8,000 nt of DNA from Candidatus Omnitrophota bacterium (GTDB taxonomy: Bacteria; Omnitrophota; Gorgyraeia; Aquiviventales; Aquiviventaceae), in assembly GCA_016206675.1 (NCBI GenBank), contig JACQRD010000052.1, positions 1-8,000 on the forward strand, in the 5' to 3' direction. The notes beneath the pieces were generated by a model that saw only the letters and a program-made list of their open reading frames with translations, was not told where the DNA came from and did no database searches. A program made the position numbers and the translations under genes. How positions within the stretch are numbered: the first letter of the stretch is position 1; every line of letters starts with the position of its first letter. Below, in pieces: positions 1 to 6,610 of the stretch.

Positions 1-168
1 CATGTAAGCTCTGTGTAAAGCTACAACGGCCTGCCGATTCAGAAGTTCGTGACCCAGCCGGCGTTGTTTGTGCCGCCATCCAGTATTGGTCAGACGCAAT
101 GGTAGAGAGGGAGCGTCAGGAGGGTTTAAGGGGCGCATAAAAAGTAGGTAAGAACGCAAAGGGGACGG
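1..168. other. Left-edge region without a recognisable gene
   Basis: No gene can be named here. Two short frames are open to the left edge. On the plus strand a frame from position 3 runs 45 codons to a TAA at 138-140; it could be the 3' end of a gene lying to the left and convergent with the glycosyltransferase. On the minus strand an ATG at 138-136 opens 46 codons to the window edge, beginning MRPLNPPDAPSLPLRL, 30 bp after the glycosyltransferase stop and in the same direction. Counted by hand, both have third-position GC near one half, lower than the neighbours appear, so codon use does not choose between them. Neither translation resembles a family I know. Downstream of the glycosyltransferase stop the minus strand has a run of five T (about 139-143), but I see no stem before it, so I do not call a terminator. 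Confidence 0.4.
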
Positions 169-873
169 TCACGCGCTCCTGAGGGCGCTGCGCAGCAGAA
201 GCGCGAGCGATTGCCAGAAGTCTTTCGGCGTGATCTTCTTGCCTTGCCGGTAGCTGCGGCCGCAATAGGCCACGGGATGCTCCCGGATGGTGCATCCTCG
301 CCGGAGCAGCTTGACCGTCAGTTCCGCATCAAAGTCGAACCGATCGGCCTTAAGATCCATCGACCGCAGCAGCTCGCATGGCAGGAGCTTATAGCAGGCC
401 ATGATGTCCGTGAGCCGCGCACCATACAACTGGTTCGTCGCCCACGCCAAGATCCGGTTGGCCAGATAATTGCGCCACGACATCCCCGTCGGCCATTTGC
501 GGTGCAGGAACCGGCTGCCGTAGACGACGTCGGTGCGCCCCTGCAGGATGGGCTCCAGCATGGCGGGGATATCCTCCGGAGAATATTCCAGGTCAGCGTC
601 CTGCACGATCAGCCATTGGCCGGTGGCGCAGCGCAGCGCCTCGCGGATGCACGCGCCGCGGCCGCGATTCGTGACGAAACGGATGATGGACAAGCGCCCG
701 CCGTCCGCCGTGTGGCGAAGGCGCTCGAGGATCGAGGACGTCGCATCCTCGCTGTGATCATCGATGATGATGAGCTCGGAGGCCACCGGCAGCGACAGGG
801 CGAGGAGACTGCGAATGAGCGGCTCGATCGTGCGCGCCTCGTTGTAGACCGGAATGACGATTGACAGCTTCAC
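169..873 (-). CDS. DPM1-like family 2 glycosyltransferase
   Basis: Predicted GT-A fold glycosyltransferase of the dolichol-/polyprenyl-phosphate mannosyl- or glucosyltransferase type. It would transfer a sugar from a nucleotide sugar to a lipid phosphate or related acceptor at the inner face of the membrane. Visible motifs: the N-terminal nucleotide-binding start IVIPVYNE (5-12), the acidic pair D38-D39, the GRGA segment (71-74, a variant of the usual GKG), the metal-binding DAD (92-94) within QDADLEY, YGSRF (118-122), FDFDAE (179-184) and the family-typical GRSYRQGKKI (205-214). At 234 residues it is a catalytic domain only, without the C-terminal membrane helices of GtrB/DPMS-type enzymes. 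The start is GTG, 8 bp after the methyltransferase stop, with no strong ribosome binding site, which suggests coupling to the upstream gene. It is the last recognisable gene of the phoBR-led cluster. Donor and acceptor cannot be told from sequence. Confidence 0.9.
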   Translation of the reverse strand: MKLSIVIPVYNEARTIEPLIRSLLALSLPVASELIIIDDHSEDATSSILERLRHTADGGRLSIIRFVTNRGRGACIREALRCATGQWLIVQDADLEYSPEDIPAMLEPILQGRTDVVYGSRFLHRKWPTGMSWRNYLANRILAWATNQLYGARLTDIMACYKLLPCELLRSMDLKADRFDFDAELTVKLLRRGCTIREHPVAYCGRSYRQGKKITPKDFWQSLALLLRSALRSA

Positions 874-881
874 CGGATGCG

Positions 882-1478
882 CTAGACGTCCACCGACATC
901 CAGCTGTTGAAGAAGCCCTCAAAGTACCCGAATCGCATCTTGCGCGGATCGAATCCGGCCTGCTCCACGTGCCGCGCGATCATCCGCCGCGTGTAGCGAC
1001 CGCGATGCTGCTGCATGCCCTCGCGGCTCACGAGGCCGACGTGGGCCATCAGCTGCAGCCAGGGGTCCGCCCATGGGCATGGCGTGGTGAGAATCAAACG
1101 GCCGCCAGGCCTCAGGACCCGGCGAATGTCCTGCAGGAGCTTGGGCAAGGCATGCGGCGCAATGTGCTCGAAGACGGCCAGCATGGTCACCACATGAAAA
1201 TGCGCATCCGGAAACGGGAGGGCTTCCATCTCCTCGAGATCCATGGTTCGGAGGATGATGGGCTCACGCCCTTCGTATCGCTTGACGGCGCTGTCAATGC
1301 CCACCTTCTCTTGAAAGCGGGTGGTCAGCAGAAAGACCGGCGTCCACCCGCACCCCAGATCCAGCAGCCGGCCGCCACGCAACGTCGAAGGAATGAGCCG
1401 GTCGGCCATCCGCGCCCTGCGAGAAGCCAAGTAGCGCTCAAGCAACCCATAGCTGTTGGTGATGCGCTCACCGGGCAT
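882..1478 (-). CDS. Class I SAM-dependent methyltransferase
   Basis: A 198-residue Rossmann-fold methyltransferase of the broad Methyltransf_11/UbiE-like group. From the ATG at 1478, motif I is LLDLGCGWTP (38-47), followed by a GIDS segment at the end of strand 2 (60-63), the acidic and hydrophobic stretch around FPDAHFHVVTML with FEHI after it, and the post-motif LRPGG (122-126) leading into a strand. The substrate cannot be told; the position just before a glycosyltransferase suggests a sugar, lipid or envelope acceptor (inference). The frame also allows a TTG start at 1508, overlapping the upstream membrane-protein gene by 20 bp. I prefer the ATG at 1478: it lies about 10 bp after the upstream stop, and a GGTGA lies about 10 bases before it. 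It belongs to the compact minus-strand cluster led by phoB. Confidence 0.85.
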   Translation of the reverse strand: MPGERITNSYGLLERYLASRRARMADRLIPSTLRGGRLLDLGCGWTPVFLLTTRFQEKVGIDSAVKRYEGREPIILRTMDLEEMEALPFPDAHFHVVTMLAVFEHIAPHALPKLLQDIRRVLRPGGRLILTTPCPWADPWLQLMAHVGLVSREGMQQHRGRYTRRMIARHVEQAGFDPRKMRFGYFEGFFNSWMSVDV

Positions 1479-1488
1479 CCTGGCGCAG

Positions 1489-1968
1489 TCACCGTTTGGG
1501 CGTGGCAAAGTGCGCCTTGATGCGCGGGCGGGTCAGGTAATAGAGCACGACCGACGCGCAGGCCACCTCAAACACCATCGTCGTGATGCATGACCACAGC
1601 GCCAGAGAAGGCAGGCTGATCCGCAACTGTTCAAGCAGGCCGTCGAGCATGTCATTCACGTATCGAACGTGCCGCAGGAACCCGTCATACGGATGCTTCC
1701 AATAGACGGTCAGGATCGTGAACCACGACAGCCCGAGCACGGCCTTGCGCGCCCGCTCATCCTGCGCGAGGAGTCCCAGACCCGCGGCAATGCCCAGGAT
1801 GCGCATCACCCAGGACGCGGCAAACCGCAGCAGGAGAAACTCCCCAGGCCAATTTTGGAAGAGATACCGATAGTGGCGGAGATCCAGCAGTGCGGTGAGC
1901 TGCAGCAACGAGGTGGCGATGAATCCCACGCCGAGGACCGTCACCCCAAACGGCCGCTTACGGGGCAT
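1489..1968 (-). CDS. Four-helix membrane protein of unknown function
   Basis: I do not recognise this 159-residue protein with confidence. It has a positively charged N-terminus (MPRKRPFG) followed by about four hydrophobic segments, near residues 8-28, 45-67, 74-90 and 120-145. An amphipathic, charged stretch (about 91-118, with KHPYDGF and VRYVNDMLDGLLEQL) lies between helices 3 and 4, and the tail is basic (RPRIKAHFATPKR). No catalytic motif is visible. The start RPFGVTVLGVGFI resembles a theme seen in small integral membrane proteins of uncultivated bacteria, but that is an impression only. The ATG overlaps the phoR stop by 11 bp, in the arrangement ATGCCCCGTAA, so it is probably translated by coupling to phoR. 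This makes a role near the PhoR sensor or the two following envelope-type enzymes plausible but unproven. Confidence 0.7.
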   Translation of the reverse strand: MPRKRPFGVTVLGVGFIATSLLQLTALLDLRHYRYLFQNWPGEFLLLRFAASWVMRILGIAAGLGLLAQDERARKAVLGLSWFTILTVYWKHPYDGFLRHVRYVNDMLDGLLEQLRISLPSLALWSCITTMVFEVACASVVLYYLTRPRIKAHFATPKR

Positions 1969-3259
1969 GAGCAGGAAGCGTCACCGTAAACGCGGAGCCT
2001 TCGCCGAGGCGGCTAGCGACGGTCACGCGGCCTTGGTGCAGCTCGGCCAGGTGCTTGACGATCGCCAGCCCCAGCCCGGTGCCACCGAGTTCGCGCGAGC
2101 GCGCCTTGTCGACGCGGTAGAAGCGCTCGAAAATCCTCGGCAGATCGGCGTCGGGAATGCCCGTGCCGGTATCCGCCACGGTGACGTGCATCCATCCCTG
2201 ATCCGGCTGCGCGGTGACGGTCACGCGGCCGGAGGCGCGGTTGAACTTGATGGCGTTATCGAGCAAATTCACGAAGATCTGCCGCAGCTTATCCGGATCG
2301 CCCTTCACCGGCGGCAACCCGGTGGGAATCTTCAGCTCAAACGTCACCTGCTTGGCGGCGAGTTGGTTGCGAAAGCGGACTTCCAGCTCTTCGAACAACT
2401 TCCGCAGCTCAACCGGCTGGACGTTCAGCGGGGCTACCTTTGACTCGATCTGCGAGAGCTCCAGCAAATCGTCGATGAGCCGTGTGAGCCGCGTGGCGTC
2501 ATCATCGATCAGCGTGACGAAGCGCCGGTTGTTGGCCGCGTCTTCCAGCGCCCCGCCCAGCAGCGTCTCGGTCAGCCCCTTGATCGACGTCACTGGGGTT
2601 TTCAGCTCATGGGAGACGTTCGCGACGAAGTCGCGCCGCATGCGCTCAAGCCGCCGCACCTCGGTGACCTCCTGGGCGACGACCACCAGCGCCGCCGCCG
2701 CCTCCGCTCCTTCGCAGGGCGTGGCTTGAAACCGGATCGTCTGCTCGGCCGGCCCGAGTACTTGCACCTCGCGGGTCTCCGGCTGCTGCTTCGCGAGCAC
2801 GTCCGCCACTAGCGTCTCCACTTGCGGCTGGCGGATCAACTCGGCCAACCGCTTGCCCGTGGCGTCCTGCGGCTGCAGGCTAAAGAGGCGCTCCGCCGAA
2901 CGATTGATCCACAGCACCCGTCCCTCGCGGTCGAGGGCGCAGACCCCTTCCACCATGCTGTCGAGGATCGCCTGTGCCTGGCTGTGCTGCGACTTCAGTT
3001 CCGCCATCCCCTGCTCCACTTCGGCGAACCACTCATTGGCGGCCCGTGCCAGCTGGCGCATGGGCTGTGCCACCCACGCCGACAGCGTGGCCGCCAACGC
3101 CAGCGCGAACGGCGCGCCGATCAAGAACGCCCACCACTCATTCACATCCAGCCAACCAATGGTCAAGACATAGACGGCGATGCCGAAGAAGATGATGAGG
3201 GTGAAGACCCACACGAGGCTGCGTGGAGACGGCAGGAAAAACTGCGGTTTATTCCACAT
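1958..3259 (-). CDS. phoR: PhoR-type PAS sensor histidine kinase
   Basis: Membrane-bound sensor kinase that would phosphorylate the PhoB-type regulator encoded directly upstream. Numbered from the ATG at 3259 (433 aa), two membrane helices lie at about 16-36 and 42-62, joined by only a few residues. This very short external loop is typical of PhoR, which senses through partners rather than a periplasmic domain. A HAMP-like linker and a PAS domain (about 92-200, beginning near LDSMVEGVCALDREGRVLWIN) follow. The HisKA box FVANVSHELKTPVTSIKG has the phospho-acceptor His217. The ATPase domain shows the N box NLLDNAIKF (N335), G1 DTGTGIP (363-369) and G2 GGTGLGLAIVK (392-402). The ATG overlaps the phoB stop by 11 bp; a TTG one codon upstream (3262) is also possible. 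No pst or phoU gene lies in the window, so the phosphate assignment rests on architecture and pairing. Confidence 0.92.
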   Translation of the reverse strand: MWNKPQFFLPSPRSLVWVFTLIIFFGIAVYVLTIGWLDVNEWWAFLIGAPFALALAATLSAWVAQPMRQLARAANEWFAEVEQGMAELKSQHSQAQAILDSMVEGVCALDREGRVLWINRSAERLFSLQPQDATGKRLAELIRQPQVETLVADVLAKQQPETREVQVLGPAEQTIRFQATPCEGAEAAAALVVVAQEVTEVRRLERMRRDFVANVSHELKTPVTSIKGLTETLLGGALEDAANNRRFVTLIDDDATRLTRLIDDLLELSQIESKVAPLNVQPVELRKLFEELEVRFRNQLAAKQVTFELKIPTGLPPVKGDPDKLRQIFVNLLDNAIKFNRASGRVTVTAQPDQGWMHVTVADTGTGIPDADLPRIFERFYRVDKARSRELGGTGLGLAIVKHLAELHQGRVTVASRLGEGSAFTVTLPAHAP

Positions 3260-3938
3260 CAAAACGATACCCCACGTTCTTGACGGTGACGAGGCGCTTG
3301 GCTTCTCCTTTCAGCTTGCGGCGCAGCTGGCCGACATGCACATCGACCGTGCGTGTCTCGATCTCCATAGATTGCTCCAGCCCCCAGACGCGGTCGAGCA
3401 GAAAGTCGCGCCCCAGCACCCGGCCCTTGGCCTCCAGCAGGGCGTGCAGCAGCTCGAACTCCTTGCTGGTCAGCTCCACCGGCTTGCCGCCGACCCTGAC
3501 GGTGTGCTTGCCGAAATCCACGTGCAGCTGGCCCATGCTGACGACCTCGGCGGCCACCGGCTCCTTGGTGCGCCGCAGGATGGCCTTGACGCGGGCGACC
3601 AGCTCCTTAGGGCTGAAGGGCTTGGTCATATAGTCGTCGGCCCCGAGCTCAAGGCCGACGATCTTGTCGGCTTCATCGTCCTTGACCGTCAGCATGATGA
3701 TGGGAATCCGTTTGGTGCGGGGATCCTGCCGCAGCGCCCGGCAGACCTCCCAGCCGTCCATCTCGGGCAGCATAACGTCAAGGGTGATCAAATCCGGTAC
3801 GTCGCGCTGAGCCAGCTCCACCGCCCGCTTGCCGTCATGGGCGGTTAGGGTGCGGAAGCCCTCTTTTTGGAGATTGTAGACGATCGCCTCCGCGATGTTC
3901 TTCTCGTCGTCGACGACCAACACCTTCGGCTGCGCCAT
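3249..3938 (-). CDS. phoB: PhoB-type OmpR-family response regulator
   Basis: A 229-residue DNA-binding response regulator, the normal length for PhoB. The receiver domain (about 4-120) has the acidic pair D10-D11, the phosphorylation site D54 in ITLDVMLPEMDG, the switch T84 in IIMLTV and the conserved K106 in DDYMTKPFSP. The C-terminal winged helix (about 133-228) carries LTSKEFELLHALLE and the recognition-helix region TRTVDVHVGQLRRKL, close to the PhoB consensus, ending in VKNVGYRFDVE. Adjacent phoR confirms a two-component pair. The ATG at 3938 is the only sensible start; a weak AGGA lies about 14 bases upstream. The 5' flank is almost wholly occupied by the inverted repeat at 3954-4087, with no clear -10/-35 in it. 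Transcription may therefore come from the acn promoter or from a promoter I cannot recognise. The phosphate-regulon role is inferred from similarity; other OmpR-family roles are possible. Confidence 0.93.
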   Translation of the reverse strand: MAQPKVLVVDDEKNIAEAIVYNLQKEGFRTLTAHDGKRAVELAQRDVPDLITLDVMLPEMDGWEVCRALRQDPRTKRIPIIMLTVKDDEADKIVGLELGADDYMTKPFSPKELVARVKAILRRTKEPVAAEVVSMGQLHVDFGKHTVRVGGKPVELTSKEFELLHALLEAKGRVLGRDFLLDRVWGLEQSMEIETRTVDVHVGQLRRKLKGEAKRLVTVKNVGYRFDVE

Positions 3939-3953
3939 GGTGGGGAGATCCTA

Positions 3954-4087
3954 CGAAAGCACCAAGCACCAAGCCCCAAGCACCAAGCAAGCCCCAAATT
4001 CCAAACTCCAAACACAAAACGTTCGAACATTGGAGCTTGGTGCTTGGAATTTATTTGGGATTTGGGATGTGGTCATTGGTGCTTTCG
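3954..4087. repeat. Long imperfect inverted repeat, CCAAGCAC phrase
   Basis: This element fills nearly all of the acn-phoB spacer, starting 10 bp after the acn stop and ending 15 bp before the phoB ATG. Arms 3954-4012 and 4029-4087 align without gaps, 41 of 59 positions matching by my hand count. The outermost 12 bp are perfect (CGAAAGCACCAA / TTGGTGCTTTCG). Twelve of the 18 mismatches are transitions. The 16-base loop includes the palindrome GTTCGAAC (4021-4028) and the 9-mer AAAACGTTC (4016-4024). Each arm is built from degenerate copies of a 7-8 base phrase such as CCAAGCA, CCAAATCC and CCAAATT. It is much poorer in GC than the genes. It would fold as a long hairpin in RNA from either strand, but there is no following U-run, so it is not a standard intrinsic terminator. 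Confidence 0.88.
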
Positions 4088-4097
4088 ATTGTTAAGA

Positions 4098-6407
4098 CTA
4101 CCGCAATTGCTCCATGGAAAGAAGATTCAGCGCTGCACCGGCCTTGAACCAGCGGACCTGCTCGGCTGTCAGGGAGTGGTGCAGGATGAGGCGCTCAGTT
4201 TTCCCTGTCGCGTGGTGCAGCATCGCGTCAAGCGGCTTGCCGGGCGAAAGGCCGCCGAGGCCGTGCACGCTGATGCGGTCATCGGCGAGCACCTTGCCGT
4301 AATCCGCCGCGTCGGCGAAGGTGCACGGCAGAATCCCCTGCTTCTTCAAGTTGGTCAGATGCAGCCGGGCAAAGCTCTTGGCGATGACCAGCTGGCAGCC
4401 GAGATGGCGCGGCGACATCGCGGCATGCTCGCGGCTTGAGCCTTCCCCGTAATTGTCGTCGCCCACCGCGGCCCATCCCAGCCCCTGCGCCTTATAGTGG
4501 CGCGCGACCTGCGGGATCGGCTTGGTTCCTGCCTGCGCCGTCCCGGCTTCGGCAGGCAGGTGCCCTTCCAGCACATCGAAAGCGGTGCCCACCTGGCCGG
4601 TGAAGACGTTGGTGGCGGCGGTGAACAGATTGTCGCTGATCCGATCCAGGTGGCCGCGGAAGCGCAGCCATTTGCCCGCCGGCGAGATGTGATCCGTCGT
4701 GCACGGCCCCTGCACCTTGATGAGGATGGCCAGCCGGTCGAAATCTTTGCCGTCCCATTTCGGAAACGGCTCCAGCCGCTGCAGCCGCTCGCTTGCCGGC
4801 GCGATCACGACGTCAATGCGCTTGCGCTCAGCCAATGGCTTCGGGGCGATGAAGCCGGCGGCGCCTGCCGCAAACCCCTTCGAGGGCAGCTCCGGCGCCG
4901 ACGGGGTGTGGAGCATGACGCGCCGCCCGTCCGGAGCGACCACCGGATCCTTCAAGGGATTAAAGCGCAGGTCTCCCACGAGCGCCATCGCGGTGACGAT
5001 CTCCGGGCTGCCCATGAAGGCCAGCGTTTCCGCCGTCCCGTCGTTGCGGCCTGGAAAGTTGCGGTTAAACGAGGTGAGGATCGAATTGACTTCCCCCGGC
5101 GTGATGTCATCCCGCTGCCATTGGCCGATGCACGGCCCGCACGCATTGGCCAGCACGGTGCCGCCGATGGCTTCCAGCGATTTCAGCTGGCCGTCGCGCT
5201 CAATCGTGTTGTGGATCTGATCCGACCCGGGCGTGATCAGAAAATAGCACTGCGACTGCAAGCCTGCCTGCTTGGCCTCCTCGGCCACCGCGGCGGCCCG
5301 CCCGATGTCTTCATAGGAGGAGTTGGTGCAGCTGCCGATCAGCGCGGCCTTGATCCGGGGTGGAAACTTTCCTGCTTCCACGTCTTGTTTCAATTGGGAA
5401 ATCGGCCGGGCCAGATCCGGCCGCCGGGGGCCGGTGACGTGGGGCTCCAAGGCGGAGAGGTCGATTTCGATCACCTGGTCGAAGAAGCGTTTGGGGTCCT
5501 TCTCGACTTCCGGATCGGCGGTAAGCTCCGTGCAGTGTCGCTCGGCCAGCTCGGCGACTTGCCCCCGCTGCGTGGCGCGCAGGTACGTGGCCATGCGATC
5601 GTCAAAGGGAAAGACGGAGGTCGTCGCCCCGTGTTCGGCCCCCATGTTGGTGATCGTGCCCTTGCCGGTCGCACTGATGGAGCGCATGCCGGGGCCGAAA
5701 AACTCCACGATGCTGTCGGTGCCGCCCTTGGTCGTGAGGATGCTGCAGAGTTTCAGGATGACGTCCTTCGGCGATGTCCAGCCGCTGAGCTGTCCGATGA
5801 GGTGCACCCCGATGAGTTTGGGACATTTCACTTCCCACGGAAGGCCCGCCATCACCTCGGCGGCGTCGGAGCCGCCCACGCCGATGGCCAGCATGCCCAA
5901 CCCGCCGCCGTTGGGCGTATGCGAATCGGTGCCGATGAGTAGCCCGCCGGGAAAGGCGTACTCCTCAAGCACCACTTGATGGATGATGCCGGTTCCCGGC
6001 TCCCAAAAACCCATGCCGTAGCGCGCGGCCGCACTGCGCAGAAAGTCGTACACTTCCTGGTTTGCTTCCAGCGCCGTCTTCATGTCTTCGGCCATGCCCA
6101 CCCGCGCCTGGATCAAGTGGTCGCAGTGGATTGTCGTCGGCACCGCCACGGTGTCGCGGCGCGCCTGCATGAATTGGAGGATCGCCATCTGGGCTGTGGC
6201 GTCCTGCATCGCCACGCGGTCGGGCAGCAGTGTGAGGTAGCTGCCGCCGCGCGCGAACTCCTGGCTGGCCAGATCGCGCACGTGCGCGATCAGGATCTTC
6301 TCGGTGAGCGTCAGGGGACGACCGAGCTTCTTGCGCGCCGCCGCGTGCGCGGCCGCAAGCCGCTCATAGATGCGGCGGATGGCGTCGAGCTCTTCAGGTT
6401 GAATCAT
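4098..6407 (-). CDS. Aconitate hydratase, mitochondrial type
   Basis: Cytosolic [4Fe-4S] enzyme of the TCA cycle that interconverts citrate and isocitrate through cis-aconitate. From the ATG at 6407 (769 aa) the whole family pattern is present: QDATAQMA (68-75), HCDH (94-97), GTDSHTPNGGGLG (159-171), then WEVKCPKLIGV and the MGAEHGATTSVFPFD segment. The cluster ligands are C360 in GSCTNSSYEDI and C423/C426 in NACGPCIGQW. The C-terminal swivel domain carries GDDNYGEGSSREHAA with the active-site Ser/Arg near 657-659. Residues from LFTAATNVFTGQVG to VARHYK correspond to the linker of mitochondrial aconitase, and PAEAGTAQAG (618-627) looks like an extra piece encoded by a palindrome at 4528-4560. 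An upstream in-frame ATG at 6428 is unlikely: it would lie upstream of, and overlap, the TATAAT at 6422-6417. acnA-like naming is possible, but I leave the symbol empty because subtype naming varies. Confidence 0.95.
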   Translation of the reverse strand: MIQPEELDAIRRIYERLAAAHAAARKKLGRPLTLTEKILIAHVRDLASQEFARGGSYLTLLPDRVAMQDATAQMAILQFMQARRDTVAVPTTIHCDHLIQARVGMAEDMKTALEANQEVYDFLRSAAARYGMGFWEPGTGIIHQVVLEEYAFPGGLLIGTDSHTPNGGGLGMLAIGVGGSDAAEVMAGLPWEVKCPKLIGVHLIGQLSGWTSPKDVILKLCSILTTKGGTDSIVEFFGPGMRSISATGKGTITNMGAEHGATTSVFPFDDRMATYLRATQRGQVAELAERHCTELTADPEVEKDPKRFFDQVIEIDLSALEPHVTGPRRPDLARPISQLKQDVEAGKFPPRIKAALIGSCTNSSYEDIGRAAAVAEEAKQAGLQSQCYFLITPGSDQIHNTIERDGQLKSLEAIGGTVLANACGPCIGQWQRDDITPGEVNSILTSFNRNFPGRNDGTAETLAFMGSPEIVTAMALVGDLRFNPLKDPVVAPDGRRVMLHTPSAPELPSKGFAAGAAGFIAPKPLAERKRIDVVIAPASERLQRLEPFPKWDGKDFDRLAILIKVQGPCTTDHISPAGKWLRFRGHLDRISDNLFTAATNVFTGQVGTAFDVLEGHLPAEAGTAQAGTKPIPQVARHYKAQGLGWAAVGDDNYGEGSSREHAAMSPRHLGCQLVIAKSFARLHLTNLKKQGILPCTFADAADYGKVLADDRISVHGLGGLSPGKPLDAMLHHATGKTERLILHHSLTAEQVRWFKAGAALNLLSMEQLR
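4528..4560. repeat. Palindrome embedded in aconitase gene
   Basis: A 9-bp perfect outer stem, CCTGCCTGC (4528-4536) with GCAGGCAGG (4552-4560), encloses a small inner stem GCCG (4537-4540) / CGGC (4544-4547). It lies within the aconitase coding region and encodes the low-complexity stretch LPAEAGTAQAG in a linker between the N-terminal core and the swivel domain. The frame is kept. The sequence is unlike the rest of the gene and resembles short mobile palindromes of the REP or Rickettsial-palindrome kind that tolerate insertion into coding sequence (inference). Confidence 0.6.
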
Positions 6408-6416
6408 TGCGGAGGC

Positions 6417-6422
6417 ATTATA
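6417..6422 (-). promoter_or_regulatory. -10 box for aconitase gene
   Basis: Read on the minus strand this is a perfect TATAAT in the context CGGTATAAT. Nine bases separate it from the ATG at 6407, so transcription would start about three bases before the start codon and give an almost leaderless mRNA. There is no Shine-Dalgarno sequence before the ATG, which fits. A -35 box at normal spacing is poor (around 6440-6445). Confidence 0.6.
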
Positions 6423-6453
6423 CCGCATGGGGGTTCTTTTGGACTACGCCACT

Positions 6454-6586
6454 CCGGTGTTCGGTAACGGTATTCGGTGACGGAGCCCGTGTCGTCTATC
6501 GGTGACGTTATTCGTCTGGTCTGGACGAACGACGTGACCCAACTACGACACCGGCTACGTTACCGTAACCGATAGACGTCACCGAT
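6454..6586. repeat. Imperfect inverted repeat, CGGTRACG phrase
   Basis: This element sits between the divergent promoters of acn and the 6611 gene, leaving both -10 boxes outside. Its inner arms 6474-6516 and 6524-6566 match at 32 of 43 positions without gaps by hand count, around a 7-base loop TGGTCTG. The best core is AGCCCGTGTCGT against ACGACACCGGCT. The outer parts are also complementary, but in a shifted register, because they are made of degenerate repeats such as CGGTAACGG, CGGTGACGG, CGGTGACGT and their complements (GTTACCGTAACC, GTCACCGAT). It has no open frame of note. It could act as an operator region, a structured mobile element, or both; no known binding-site consensus is evident to me. 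Confidence 0.75.
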
Positions 6587-6598
6587 CTCTAGCGGCGG

Positions 6599-6604
6599 TA
6601 TAAT
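6599..6604 (+). promoter_or_regulatory. -10 box giving leaderless mRNA for 6611 gene
   Basis: A perfect TATAAT in the context CGGTATAAT lies six bases before the ATG at 6611. With the usual distance from -10 to +1, transcription would begin at or next to the A of the ATG, so the message should be leaderless. A weak -35 candidate TAGACG (6574-6579) overlaps the right end of the inverted repeat, with 19-bp spacing. No ribosome binding site is seen. Confidence 0.65.
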
Positions 6605-6610
6605 AGTCGT

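Noticed and set aside
1..140. Confident partial gene at the left edge
   Set aside because: Open frames on both strands are similar in length and third-position GC and neither translation is recognisable.
211..864. Long plus-strand open frame over the glycosyltransferase
   Set aside because: It is antisense to a gene with clear family motifs; the translation is Arg/Asp/Gln-rich with no recognisable domain, as expected of a high-GC shadow frame.
3835..4030. Small ORFs starting within the acn-phoB inverted repeat
   Set aside because: They run through the low-complexity phrase repeats into phoB in other frames and give repetitive LGAWGLVLGA-type translations.
3954..4087. Intrinsic terminator for acn
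   Set aside because: The hairpin is long and imperfect, and no U-run follows it on the minus strand; it sits between co-directional genes.
4497..5942. 481-codon plus-strand open frame inside aconitase
   Set aside because: The opposite strand encodes a full aconitase with all cluster ligands; this frame has typical antisense composition and no motifs.
6408..6428. Aconitase start at the upstream ATG (6428)
   Set aside because: The seven added residues are encoded by DNA that contains the perfect TATAAT, there is no ribosome binding site before 6428, and family similarity begins only after 6407.
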